A stretch of DNA of 64,000 nucleotides from Segatella salivae DSM 15606. Its GTDB lineage: Bacteria > Bacteroidota > Bacteroidia > Bacteroidales > Bacteroidaceae. Numbering within the stretch: the first letter of the stretch is position 1; each line of letters opens with the position of its first letter. Position numbers and translations under genes: made by a program. Shown piece by piece: positions 33,574 through 42,500 of the stretch. The stretch lies in contig NZ_GL629647.1 in the NCBI RefSeq assembly GCF_000185845.1, positions 1,321,971 to 1,385,970 on the forward strand, written 5' to 3'. The notes beneath the pieces are model-generated. The model saw only the letters and a program-made list of their open reading frames with translations. It was not told the origin of the DNA and made no database searches.

Positions 33574-35772
33574 ATGATGGGAAAAGGAAAAAAGGGCGGA
33601 AAGCGCATGTCCAAGAAGCAACTTAGTGAGCGTTTGCAAGACTTCTTCGCATCCCAGCCCAGCAAAACACTAAGCTTCAAGGAGATATTCCGAGCCCTGA
33701 AATTAGATACTCACCCTCTGAAGATGTTGGCCATCGACATCATGGAAGAGATGACTTGGGATGATTTTCTCACCCGAGTGACGGAAAGTTCATACAAACT
33801 CAACACGAAAGGTCAGGTGCAAGAAGGCACATTCATTCGCAAGTCAAATGGAAAGAACTCGTTCTTACCCGATGATGGCGGCACGCCTATCTTCGTTTCA
33901 GAACGCAATTCGATGTGGGCAACCAATGGAGATCGCGTCAAAGTGAGCTTCATGGCACGTCGAAAGAAGCATATAAAAGAGGCACAAGTCATTGAGATTC
34001 TACAACGAAGTAAAGACCAATTCGTAGGGCGTTTGCGTGTAGATCGCAACATGGCATATCTCATTACGCCTGAAAACACGTTCGTACATGACATTATCAT
34101 CCCAAAGAGAAAACTCAAAGGAGGGAAAGATAACGATAAAGCCATTGTCAAAATCATGCAGTGGCCCGACGCCGAACATAAGAATTTGATTGGCGAAGTG
34201 GTAGATGTATTGGGACAAACCGGTGACAACGACGTTGAGATGAACACTATCTTGGCACAATACGGCCTACCTTATGTCTATCCAAAAGCCGTAGAAGAGG
34301 CAGCCGAGAGAATCTCTGGAGAAATCACAAAGCAGGATGAAGCAGAGCGAGAAGACTTTCGTGAGGTCTTCACTTGTACGATTGACCCCCGTGATGCAAA
34401 AGACTTTGACGACGCACTCTCTATCAAACAGCTTGACAATGGGCAGTGGCAAGTGGGTGTGCACATTGCAGATGTGAGCCATTATGTAACCGAAGGCAGT
34501 ATCATTGACAAGGAAGCAGTAAAGAGAGCCACAAGTGTTTATCTCGTAGATCGAACCATTCCAATGCTTCCCGAGCGTCTATGTAACTATATATGTTCCC
34601 TCCGTCCCGATGAAGATAAGCTTGCTTATAGTGTTATTTTCAATTTAGATGATGAGGCAAATGTAAAAGATTACCGCATCGTTCATACGATTATCCGCAG
34701 TAACCGGCGTTATGCCTATGAGGAAGTGCAGGAGATTCTTGAAGCCAATGGCGTCATTGATGGAACTGGAGAGCCTGCACCAAAGGCACCAAAAGGTGGA
34801 TATAAGGGTGAGAATGCCGACAAATTGGTCACCTTAGACCGTCTTGCCAAGCTGTTACGTGCCAAGCGTTTCAAGGCAGGAGCAGTGAAGTTTGACCGCG
34901 AGGAGTTGCATTTCGACATCGATGAGCATGGAAAACCCATACGATGTTACTTTAAACGTTCCCGCGATGCTAACAAACTGATTGAGGAATTCATGCTCTT
35001 GGCCAACCGAACTGTGGCAGAAAGCATCGGAAAAATAAAGAAAGGACGCAAAGCAAAGACGCTACCCTACCGCATACATGATAATCCTGACCCGCAAAAG
35101 ATGGAGACTCTGCGTCAGTTTATCGTCAAGTTTGGTTATAAAGTGAAGACCGATGGCACGAAAGGAGCTATGGCTCGCAGCCTCAACAAACTCATGGATG
35201 ACTGCGATGGAAGGCCCGAGGCAAAGATGATTCAGTCAGTTGCCTTGCGCGCTATGATGAAAGCGAAGTATAGTGTGCATAACATTGGGCACTTTGGACT
35301 GGCATTTGACTACTACACTCACTTCACAAGTCCAATCCGTCGCTATCCCGATACGATGGTACATCGCTTACTTACCCGATACGCTAATGGCGGACGGAGT
35401 GCTAACGAAAAGCATTATGAGGAACTATGCGAGCATTGTTCGGAGATGGAACTCGTGGCTCAGAATGCTGAACGCGATTCAATCAAGTACAAGATGGTTG
35501 AATTTATGGCCGAGAAATTAGGCGAAACATACGATGCCCACATTAGCGGTATCACGAGTTATGGCATATATGCTGAGATAGATGAGAACCATTGTGAAGG
35601 TATGATCCCTATGCGCGACTTGGGAGATGACTATTATGACTTTGACGAACGAAACTTCTGTCTCATCGGAAGGCGTCATCATCATAAGTATCAACTTGGA
35701 GATGCCATCCGAATTCAAGTCGCAAAAGCCAATCTTGAGAAGAAACAACTCGACTTTACTGTGGCAGAATAG
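33574..35772 (+). CDS. rnr: Ribonuclease R
   Basis: 732 residues. 3'-5' exoribonuclease of structured RNA. N-terminal basic segment and winged-helix-like region, cold-shock domains (about 75-230), the RNB catalytic domain with DPRDAKDFDDALS (metal-binding aspartates, about 270-283), HIADVSHYV, YLVDRTIPMLPERLCNYICSL, HFTSPIRRYPD, and a C-terminal S1 domain (AHISGITSYGIYAEI). The E. coli-type long Lys-rich tail is absent. Monocistronic, with a strong terminator. Confidence 0.95.
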   Translation: MMGKGKKGGKRMSKKQLSERLQDFFASQPSKTLSFKEIFRALKLDTHPLKMLAIDIMEEMTWDDFLTRVTESSYKLNTKGQVQEGTFIRKSNGKNSFLPDDGGTPIFVSERNSMWATNGDRVKVSFMARRKKHIKEAQVIEILQRSKDQFVGRLRVDRNMAYLITPENTFVHDIIIPKRKLKGGKDNDKAIVKIMQWPDAEHKNLIGEVVDVLGQTGDNDVEMNTILAQYGLPYVYPKAVEEAAERISGEITKQDEAEREDFREVFTCTIDPRDAKDFDDALSIKQLDNGQWQVGVHIADVSHYVTEGSIIDKEAVKRATSVYLVDRTIPMLPERLCNYICSLRPDEDKLAYSVIFNLDDEANVKDYRIVHTIIRSNRRYAYEEVQEILEANGVIDGTGEPAPKAPKGGYKGENADKLVTLDRLAKLLRAKRFKAGAVKFDREELHFDIDEHGKPIRCYFKRSRDANKLIEEFMLLANRTVAESIGKIKKGRKAKTLPYRIHDNPDPQKMETLRQFIVKFGYKVKTDGTKGAMARSLNKLMDDCDGRPEAKMIQSVALRAMMKAKYSVHNIGHFGLAFDYYTHFTSPIRRYPDTMVHRLLTRYANGGRSANEKHYEELCEHCSEMELVAQNAERDSIKYKMVEFMAEKLGETYDAHISGITSYGIYAEIDENHCEGMIPMRDLGDDYYDFDERNFCLIGRRHHHKYQLGDAIRIQVAKANLEKKQLDFTVAE

Positions 35773-35791
35773 TTGGTAAAGCCAAACAAAG

Positions 35792-35837
35792 AAGGCGCTT
35801 TCTCCATGACTTAAATCTAAGAGAAAGCGCCTTTTCA
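35792..35837 (+). terminator. Intrinsic terminator of rnr
   Basis: 13-bp perfect stem AAGGCGCTTTCTC / GAGAAAGCGCCTT with a 16-base loop, then TTC. Confidence 0.8.
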
Positions 35838-35956
35838 ATGAATAATCCCATAGGTTTATAGAGTTAAAAGCGTTCATTACACGCAGCGATTTGCCTAAAC
35901 CGGGAGAGTGATTTCTTTGAAATCGGCGATAAATTAGAAATAACTCACTCAAAAAT

Positions 35957-35987
35957 TTGATACATTACTAACAAACAACTAACTTTG
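35957..35987 (+). promoter_or_regulatory. Promoter (TTG-N20-TAACTTTG) of the haemolysin III gene
   Basis: TTG 35957-35959, 20-base spacer, TAACTTTG 35980-35987; ATG at 36005, leader about 12 bases. Confidence 0.8.
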
Positions 35988-36004
35988 CCGAAAGTGATAA
36001 TTGT

Positions 36005-36661
36005 ATGAAACTGAAAATCCATTTCAATCATCGTGAAGAACTATGGAACTCATGGAGTCATGCCGGAGGAATCATCTTGGGCATTGTTTTCGGTGTAATC
36101 TTTCTTATATGGTGCTTTCGTGAGCACAATGGTTGGGCCACAGCAGGAGTCATTCTCTATCTCTTTGGCATGCTATGTTCATATATTGCTTCCACGATTT
36201 ATCACGCATTGTCGGCTTGGAGCAAGTGGAAAGAGCGACTAAGGAAATGGGATCATGCCGCTATCTATTGGCATATAGCCGGCAGTTACTCCCCCATCAC
36301 GCTCATTGCACTACGAGATCAGGGCTACTGGGGATTCACTTTGTTTTGCTTTATATGGGCATGTGCCATAGTGGGGACTATCATTAGCTTCGTCAATCTC
36401 AAGGACCATAGCAACTTAGAAACCATTGCTTTTGTCGGCATGGGACTGAGTGTGTTAGTTGCTTTCAAACCACTTGCGAGCTCACTCACTACAAACGCGC
36501 TCATGTGGATTATCGGAGAAGGAGCTTGTTACATAACAGGTGCCGTCTTCTATAGCGTCAACAAACGTAAGTATATGCATACCATCTTCCACTTCTTTGT
36601 GCTTGCTGGTAGCGTTTGTCACATCATTGCGGTGTGGGATATACTACTGAAATACATATAA
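36005..36661 (+). CDS. Haemolysin III / YqfA (PAQR-like) membrane protein
   Basis: 218 residues, seven predicted helices. Family marks: NSWSHAGGIILG with the conserved Ser/His near residue 17, SYIASTIYHAL, KWDHAAIYWHIAGSYSPITL and the C-terminal HTIFHFFVLAGSVCHIIAV with paired His residues likely to bind zinc. Related to adiponectin-receptor hydrolases; the actual bacterial substrate is not settled. A metalloprotease gene follows 33 bases later and may be co-transcribed. Confidence 0.9.
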   Translation: MKLKIHFNHREELWNSWSHAGGIILGIVFGVIFLIWCFREHNGWATAGVILYLFGMLCSYIASTIYHALSAWSKWKERLRKWDHAAIYWHIAGSYSPITLIALRDQGYWGFTLFCFIWACAIVGTIISFVNLKDHSNLETIAFVGMGLSVLVAFKPLASSLTTNALMWIIGEGACYITGAVFYSVNKRKYMHTIFHFFVLAGSVCHIIAVWDILLKYI

Positions 36662-36694
36662 AAACAAAAAGAATAAAACACATTACCAAACAAA

Positions 36695-39172
36695 ATGAAA
36701 CATTTATTAGTAGCACTCACGCTGTCGTTACTATCTACAACGCCAGCATGGTCAATGCCACGACACTGTGATTCATTGGCAAAAGACTCTACAGAAGTAA
36801 AGAAGAATGACGAGAAAAACAAGAAACAACCTGAGAAAAAGGAAACGGAATATGAGAAACTCATCAAGAAAGGCGGTTCTTTTCAACAGGGAGTGTTTGG
36901 TGTAAGGCATATAGAGAAAGACTGGTTCTTTGAGATTCCAGAGGCAGCGCTTGGCAGATTGTTCCTCGCTGTGACTCGTTTTGTGTCGGTACCACAGGAC
37001 TTTGGCTTGCTGAGTGGAGAGGAAGTAAACAACAATACGGTTTATTTCGAACGCTATGATGACAAGACTTTGTTCCTCCGTTCATGGGCCCATACGCAAT
37101 CAGCTGACCCAAAAAGCAACATCGCTACACTCGTAAAGAAGTCTACTATCGACCCTATTGTCTATAAATTCGATATTATCGGTAAAGACAATAAAACGGG
37201 AAATATGCTCATTAACGTAACAAAGCTCTTCAAAGGTGACAATAAGATTGGCGGGTTTACAGCCTCAGACCGAACTGAAACGAAGTTAGGTGGACTGCAA
37301 GATGACCGCACTTTCATCGACACGATTAAGGCTTATCCTATTAATATAGAAGTATCGACATTGCGAACTTATGCTGCAACGCCTGGAAAATCAATGGCTT
37401 CACGCGATGGTTTCATGACGTTGAGCCTCAACACCAGCATTGTTGAGCTGCCCGAAAAGCCTATGCGACCTCGTTTAGGCGATGAACGTGTGGGCTATTT
37501 CAATAAACCTTTGGTCACATTCAGCGACAGAGAAACCAGTAAGCACGATGCCATCATCTCACGTTATCGCTTAGTTCCTAAAGACAAGAAAGCTTATGCG
37601 AAAGGTAAACTCTCTGAACCTGAGCACCAAATCGTTTATTATATAGACCCAGCAACGCCAAAAGAGTGGGTGCCTTACCTCATTCAAGGTATCAACGACT
37701 GGAATAAAGCGTTCGAAGAAGCAGGCTTCAAGAATGCCATTGTAGGCAAAGAAGTCCCCGAAGGCAGTGACATCAGCCCCGATGATGCCCGTTATTCTTT
37801 CCTACGTTACCTGCCTTCAGAGAAAGAAAACGCTTATGGTCCGCGCATAGTTGACCCAAGAAGCGGCGAGATTATAGAGAGTCATATCTGTTGGTACCAT
37901 AATGTTATGAACTTATTAACCAAATGGTACATGACACAATGTGGCCCATTAGACAAGAGAGCGCAAAAGATGACCTTCGACAAAGACTTGATGGGCAAGC
38001 TCATTCGCTTCGTTTCAAGTCATGAAGTGGGTCATACCTTGGGCTTACGTCACAACATGGTAGCCAGTCATGCGACGCCCGTTGAGAAGCTACGCGATAA
38101 GAATTGGGTTGAGAAACATGGCCATACAGCAAGTATAATGGACTATGCTCGCTTCAATTTTGTTGCTCAACCAGAGGATAATATAGGTGAAGCTGGCCTC
38201 TTCCCCCGTATTAATGACTACGACAAATGGGCTATAAAGTGGGGCTATCAGTATCGTCCGGAGTTCAAAGATGAGTTTGAAGAGAAGAAGGTTTTACGCA
38301 GTGAGGTTACCAAAACACTTACAGCGAATCACCGACTACGCTATAAAGGTGACGAAGGACGAGGCCAAGACCCTCGTTCTCAGATAGAAGATCTCAGCGA
38401 TAATGACATTGTTGCCAACGAATATGGCATCAAAAACCTCAAGCGTGTGATGCAAAACATTGTGCAATGGACGGCACAACCTGATGGACAAACAGACGAC
38501 TTGGAAACGATGTACAGTGCTGTGCGCTCACAATTCCAGCGTTACTGCGGGCACGTTGGACGCTATATCAATGGCGTTTACAGCGATAACTGGCCATCAA
38601 CACGCAATAACGACATCGTTCCAGCAGCGCTTCAGAAAGATGCTATCGCCTGGCTTGGCCGCCATTTATTCACACTTCCTCATTGGCTTTACCCTGATAG
38701 TATTGTCAATAAGCTTGGTGTCAATGCCAACGATGACTTGACTCGCACTTCAACTTTATGGTTAAACTACTTCCTTTCGGCTAAAACGCTCTATCGTTGT
38801 GCTACAAACAGTTTCACGGCAAGCAAGCCCTACCCTGTCAACGACTATCTAAACGACTTGTTTCAAGCCATTTGGAAGCCTATGAGTCAAACGAATCAAC
38901 GCGACAATAACTATCGCCGTAAGTTGGAACAAAACTATGTTGACTGCATTGGGTTAGTCATTAATCCTGAAAAAACGGCTAAAGACAACACCAAAACAGA
39001 GCCTTCTGATGCGACACTTTATGCGCTGAAACATCTTGATATGATTGATAATTTCTGCCAACAGCAGTTGAAAAAGAGCAATGCCGACGGCATTAACGCA
39101 CTTCATTACAAGAATTTGATGCTGAAAACAAAGAAGATTCGCGACACCTATTCAAAGCCAACAGCTGAATAG
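36695..39172 (+). CDS. Exported zinc metalloprotease (DUF5117/DUF5118/DUF4953)
   Basis: 825 residues. Signal peptide to about residue 20 (TTPAWS), a Lys/Glu-rich linker, DUF5118/DUF5117-like region (about 45-400), then the zinc site SSHEVGHTLGLRHNMVASHA at roughly residues 441-460, a metzincin-like HExGHxLGLRHN, with TASIMDYARFNF as the following Met-turn region. The DUF4953 C-terminus runs to the end. Such large exported proteases are common in Prevotella and Bacteroides; substrates are unknown. A terminator follows. Confidence 0.88.
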   Translation: MKHLLVALTLSLLSTTPAWSMPRHCDSLAKDSTEVKKNDEKNKKQPEKKETEYEKLIKKGGSFQQGVFGVRHIEKDWFFEIPEAALGRLFLAVTRFVSVPQDFGLLSGEEVNNNTVYFERYDDKTLFLRSWAHTQSADPKSNIATLVKKSTIDPIVYKFDIIGKDNKTGNMLINVTKLFKGDNKIGGFTASDRTETKLGGLQDDRTFIDTIKAYPINIEVSTLRTYAATPGKSMASRDGFMTLSLNTSIVELPEKPMRPRLGDERVGYFNKPLVTFSDRETSKHDAIISRYRLVPKDKKAYAKGKLSEPEHQIVYYIDPATPKEWVPYLIQGINDWNKAFEEAGFKNAIVGKEVPEGSDISPDDARYSFLRYLPSEKENAYGPRIVDPRSGEIIESHICWYHNVMNLLTKWYMTQCGPLDKRAQKMTFDKDLMGKLIRFVSSHEVGHTLGLRHNMVASHATPVEKLRDKNWVEKHGHTASIMDYARFNFVAQPEDNIGEAGLFPRINDYDKWAIKWGYQYRPEFKDEFEEKKVLRSEVTKTLTANHRLRYKGDEGRGQDPRSQIEDLSDNDIVANEYGIKNLKRVMQNIVQWTAQPDGQTDDLETMYSAVRSQFQRYCGHVGRYINGVYSDNWPSTRNNDIVPAALQKDAIAWLGRHLFTLPHWLYPDSIVNKLGVNANDDLTRTSTLWLNYFLSAKTLYRCATNSFTASKPYPVNDYLNDLFQAIWKPMSQTNQRDNNYRRKLEQNYVDCIGLVINPEKTAKDNTKTEPSDATLYALKHLDMIDNFCQQQLKKSNADGINALHYKNLMLKTKKIRDTYSKPTAE

Positions 39173-39193
39173 TTCATACATTTTTACAAACAA

Positions 39194-39239
39194 GAAGGTC
39201 TGAAAATGAGCTTTAACTGCCACTTTCAGACCTTCTTTT
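39194..39239 (+). terminator. Intrinsic terminator of the metalloprotease gene
   Basis: GAAGGTCTGAAA / TTTCAGACCTTC, 12-bp stem with an 18-base loop, then TTTT. Confidence 0.8.
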
Positions 39240-39436
39240 ATCATATAATAACATACTCGTTCCAGCCTATACTGCACAAAATCTATCACATTTTACGGCG
39301 TAACTCCCTCTCCCTTGCCCCTCAAATCACAACAATAACAATTTCAATCTTAGGCTCTTCTCCCTTTCAAACACAACTCTTTGCAACTTATTATACAAGA
39401 AAACCTTCCTATATTATGCTTAGAACACCAGCTTAA
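39240..39436. other. Spacer with partial repeat sequence
   Basis: AATCTATCACATTTTACGGCG at 39280-39300 resembles the internal box and right arm of the 41-bp repeat (compare 24895-24913) without a matching left arm. No gene seen; the 76-codon frame here has no protein-like features. Confidence 0.4.
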
Positions 39437-39471
39437 AACAAAAAATGGCCGACCATTTTCAGGCCAGCCAT
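39437..39471 (-). terminator. Terminator of the 36-residue small gene
   Basis: Minus strand ATGGCTGGCC (39471-39462) pairs with GGTCGGCCAT (39454-39445), 10 bp with two G-U pairs, loop TGAAAAT, followed by TTTTTTGTTTT. Confidence 0.85.
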
Positions 39472-39519
39472 CCTATTTTTAGAATTAAGTCATCAGCAAA
39501 TCTAAGCCTTTTACAGGCC

Positions 39520-39630
39520 TTAGGTGTACCAAACATCAGATTCAATAATGTGCACCTTGGTTGTTTCATTGTCGTCTTCTCTGCGTAAGTCCCGCGGAAT
39601 CTGAGGAAGAACGGTCTTTTTTGTGCTCAT
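39520..39630 (-). CDS. Orphan 36-residue small protein
   Basis: Reads MSTKKTVLPQIPRDL, then a charged middle RREDDNETTKV and the end HIIESDVWYT. It has no signal peptide, Cys or transmembrane segment. The gene is a complete unit: a perfect promoter (39705-39675), a leader of about 38 bases with AGAAAG near the ATG, the short ORF, and an intrinsic terminator 49 bases after the stop. I do not recognise the family. Possibilities are a regulatory peptide, a precursor peptide processed elsewhere, or a short mRNA acting as RNA. No processing enzyme is adjacent. Confidence 0.6.
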   Translation of the reverse strand: MSTKKTVLPQIPRDLRREDDNETTKVHIIESDVWYT

Positions 39631-39674
39631 AATAGTCTTTCTATTAAAGTTGAATAACATTTGATTTATCGATG

Positions 39675-39705
39675 CAAATATAGGAAATTATCAAATACGT
39701 GTCAA
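39675..39705 (-). promoter_or_regulatory. Promoter of the small gene (TTG-N20-TATATTTG)
   Basis: Minus strand TTG at 39705-39703, 20-base spacer, TATATTTG at 39682-39675. An exact consensus match. Confidence 0.8.
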
Positions 39706-39824
39706 TAGTTTGCACCCTAAAACGCATCACTTTTAATATAAATAACGTTAAACAAGCACCAAAACGCTTATTAAAAGACAGTAATAAACGCCTTTTCCTT
39801 ACGATTTAATACTATTTAGTCAAA

Positions 39825-40973
39825 TTATTGAACAGGTGTAGCTTCGTAGATAGTAAGCCCAAAGTCTGGCGTAACGGCATAGACATACTCCATGATTTCG
39901 GCTAATTGATGCTCATACTTTTCCCATTCCTTATCTCTCAAAAAGAAATAAAACTCAAGCGGAAGTCCTGCGTTTGTCGCCTCTTTTTGACATACAATAT
40001 AAACCATATCGGTGTTAACATAAGCATTATGACTAAGATATTGTTCGATGAAACGACGATATAAAGCCATATTTACAATATTTCCGGCGAGCTCTTCTGC
40101 CTTGAAATAGCCCTTATCCACTAACTTCTTACGCAGTGAATCATCTATAACCTTCACACTTCTAAAGTCATAATAGACCATTCTTTTCACTCTTCTACCT
40201 GCACTTTGCTGCATCCCCAACCAGTTTTGGAACGAGTCTTCAACGAGTGTTTGCGGTGTAACCGTGACAATAGTATTATCAAAGTTCCTCACCTTTACAG
40301 TCGTAAGTGAGATCTCTTCCACGATACCATCCACGTTAGATTTAGGCACTGTGATCCAGTCTCCCTTATGAAGCATGTCATTACTCGTTAGTCGTATGCC
40401 GGCAACAAGGCCTGAAATCGTGTCTTGAAACACCAACATCAAGACGGCAGATGTGGCACCCAGTCCGGCAAACAGCGTCATTGGGCTGCGTCCTATGCCT
40501 ATAGCAATGATGAAAATAGCAGCCATAAAGATAGCCACAATCTTCAAAACACCTCGCAAAGACTTGAGATATTGCTGCTTGGCCGACCGCTTTGAGGCCG
40601 TAATTTCATCGAAACTATTAAGCAAAGCAATGAAAGCTCGCGTCACCATCACCGTGATATAAATGGCTGTAACACGTGCCACAAGCTCACGCACCATATG
40701 ATATTGATAGAACACGAGCGGCAGAAGTTTCCATACAACAATAGCAGGAACAACGCGACATACTGAAACTAACAGTGCCTGATTCCATTTAAGACCCTTG
40801 CGAGAGACTACTTTCGTAATCAAAAGAATCACCCGTCGTGCCACAAAATAGCTCAACAAAGCCAGTAATACTACGACAACAATCAGCAAGACATGGCGCA
40901 AAATAGGAACACCGGCACCATGAACACCACATCGAATGATGATTTCCTCAACAAAACATCTTATTACTTCCAT
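39825..40973 (-). CDS. MscS-family mechanosensitive channel
   Basis: 382 residues from ATG 40973 (MEVIRCFVEEI). The upstream frame to 41072 begins before the promoter box at 41007-41000. Four hydrophobic segments in the first half, then the pore-lining helix and MscS core IGRSPMTLFAGLGATSAVLMLVFQD, GLVAGIRLTSNDMLHKGDWI, GIVEEISLTTVKVRNFDNT and the NWLGMQQSAGRR segment. The long C-terminal domain is of the MscM/YbdG-like type. Probably relieves hypo-osmotic pressure. Confidence 0.9.
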   Translation of the reverse strand: MEVIRCFVEEIIIRCGVHGAGVPILRHVLLIVVVVLLALLSYFVARRVILLITKVVSRKGLKWNQALLVSVCRVVPAIVVWKLLPLVFYQYHMVRELVARVTAIYITVMVTRAFIALLNSFDEITASKRSAKQQYLKSLRGVLKIVAIFMAAIFIIAIGIGRSPMTLFAGLGATSAVLMLVFQDTISGLVAGIRLTSNDMLHKGDWITVPKSNVDGIVEEISLTTVKVRNFDNTIVTVTPQTLVEDSFQNWLGMQQSAGRRVKRMVYYDFRSVKVIDDSLRKKLVDKGYFKAEELAGNIVNMALYRRFIEQYLSHNAYVNTDMVYIVCQKEATNAGLPLEFYFFLRDKEWEKYEHQLAEIMEYVYAVTPDFGLTIYEATPVQ

Positions 40974-40999
40974 TTCCTTTTTCCCTTTATTGAACGCCA

Positions 41000-41007
41000 C
41001 AAAGGTA
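41000..41007 (-). promoter_or_regulatory. -7 box TACCTTTG for the MscS gene
   Basis: Minus strand TACCTTTG, 27 bases before ATG 40973; this fixes the start choice. No TTG at -33. Confidence 0.55.
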
Positions 41008-41223
41008 GAACTTTTATCGAAGAATCTATCAGAAATTGACAGAAAATGTGTGCATTCTCCAAGCGCCTCCACCCTTCTGAACTTACGTTGCGATAGTCTT
41101 CACAAAATGTGTGCATTTGAAAACAAACCCTATATCACTCCATACAACACTTTGTTTTCGGAACTTTATAAAGTATTATAGACCAAATAATTCCCAAAAA
41201 CCAAAGAACCTTCGAACCACCCC

Positions 41224-41254
41224 TTGCTTTTTTAGTTCGATTTTTATATCTTTG
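41224..41254 (+). promoter_or_regulatory. Promoter (TTG-N20-TATCTTTG) of the YbjQ-like/SDR pair
   Basis: TTG 41224-41226 and TATCTTTG 41247-41254, 20 bases apart; ATG at 41276. Confidence 0.8.
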
Positions 41255-41275
41255 TCACAAACAAAATATATAAAA

Positions 41276-41548
41276 ATGAGTTTATTTAGCAGTGAAGTTG
41301 ATGAATCGAAATTTGTGATTGATCAACAATTTGTAAGCACATTACCAAACATTATGGGTTATGAGATTAAGGAACAACGTGGGCTTTTCGTTGATTATAG
41401 TAGGAGAATCAATCCTGAACGCTGCTTAAGAAACGTAATACAAAAGGCTTATGACGCTGGCTGTAATGCCTTTGTAAACCTGCGAATCAGCGCTTCTGCA
41501 GACCAGACTGTTGTCTATGGCGACGGCGTTATTATCGAACGAAGATGA
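41276..41548 (+). CDS. YbjQ/DUF74-like small protein
   Basis: 90 residues from ATG 41276, chosen because the promoter lies just upstream; the frame is open earlier, to 41111. Pattern FVSTLPNIMGYEIKEQRGLF, then a helix CLRNVIQKAYDAGCNAFVNLRIS and a final GDGVIIERR strand match the YbjQ fold, which forms pentameric rings and is called heavy-metal-binding without firm proof. It overlaps the SDR start by 4 bases (ATGA). Confidence 0.6.
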   Translation: MSLFSSEVDESKFVIDQQFVSTLPNIMGYEIKEQRGLFVDYSRRINPERCLRNVIQKAYDAGCNAFVNLRISASADQTVVYGDGVIIERR

Positions 41549-42279
41549 AGAAAGCCATTATCATGGGAGCCAGTAGTGGCATTGGCTATGAGCTAGCAAG
41601 GCTATTGATTGCACAAAACTGGGCAGTTGGCGTGGCCGCACGACGTGAAGACAGGTTAGAAAAGCTACGGAGTTTGGCACCAGAGCGTGTCTTTGTGGCT
41701 CGCATAGACATTCAAGAAGAACAGGCTGTAGACGCATTGCACAAGCTCATTGAACGCATGAAAGGAATAGATCTCTATCTTCATGTGTCGGGAATTGGGT
41801 GGCAAAACCCCGCATTGGATAGCGAAAGAGAACTACAAACCATGCAAACTAATGTCATTGGATTTACCAGAATGGTAGATGCCGCCTTTCATTTCTTTTC
41901 GTCGAAAGGCGGAGGTCACATTGCCTGCATCACGTCGATAGCTGGCACAATGGGGCTGGGTCCTGCACCAGCTTATAGTGCTTCGAAGGCAATGCAAAGC
42001 AAATATCTTCAAGCTTTGGAGCAACTTGCCGCCAATCGGAAGTTGAATATACGCTTCACTGATATTCGTCCAGGCTTTGTTGACACGCCTTTATTAGGTG
42101 AAACAGCACATTTCCCGATGCTCATGAAGACAAAAGATGTGGCAAAGTCTATTCTTCGTGCGATTGAAAAGCAAAGACATTGCTATGTTGTTGACTGGCG
42201 TTGGCACATTGTCACGCTTTTATGGCAATGTATTCCTAATTGGTTATGGCGAAACATGCGCTTGATAAAGAAAACATAA
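41545..42279 (+). CDS. Short-chain dehydrogenase/reductase
   Basis: 244 residues. N-terminal cofactor-binding MGASSGIGYELARLL, then HVSGIGWQNP in the NNAG position, catalytic Ser in CITSIAGTMGLG and YSASK (Tyr and Lys), and the DIRPGFVDTPL loop. AARREDR after strand 2 favours NADP. The substrate cannot be told. Translationally coupled to the YbjQ-like gene. Confidence 0.88.
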   Translation: MKKAIIMGASSGIGYELARLLIAQNWAVGVAARREDRLEKLRSLAPERVFVARIDIQEEQAVDALHKLIERMKGIDLYLHVSGIGWQNPALDSERELQTMQTNVIGFTRMVDAAFHFFSSKGGGHIACITSIAGTMGLGPAPAYSASKAMQSKYLQALEQLAANRKLNIRFTDIRPGFVDTPLLGETAHFPMLMKTKDVAKSILRAIEKQRHCYVVDWRWHIVTLLWQCIPNWLWRNMRLIKKT

Positions 42280-42317
42280 GGGCTGAGAAAGAAAAATGAT
42301 TTGTGGCAAATCACTGC

Positions 42318-42358
42318 GTAAAATGAGGGAGATTGCAACATCAACTGCGTCATTTTAT
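42318..42358 (-). repeat. 41-bp intergenic repeat, copy 4 (inverted)
   Basis: On the minus strand ATAAAATGA, internal CAATCTCCCTC and right arm TCATTTTAC. The AAAATGA-to-internal-box spacing is again 21 bases and the whole unit is 41 bp, as in copy 2. Confidence 0.7.
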
Positions 42359-42392
42359 CGCGTAAAGTCATAGCGTTCACAAAACAATAGAT

Positions 42393-42423
42393 TTGGAACT
42401 TACGTAAAGTTTTTGTATATTTG
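42393..42423 (+). promoter_or_regulatory. Promoter (TTG-N20-TATATTTG) of rlpA
   Basis: TTG 42393-42395, 20-base spacer, TATATTTG 42416-42423; leader of about 70 bases. Confidence 0.8.
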
Positions 42424-42500
42424 CAACATCGTTGAATTGCAATCAATTGATTACAAACGTATTGAGTGTGTAAATCATATTGGGATTTGTTTAATCCAAT

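Noticed and set aside
41111..41275. 55-residue extension of the YbjQ-like protein
   Set aside because: A consensus promoter lies inside it, just before ATG 41276.
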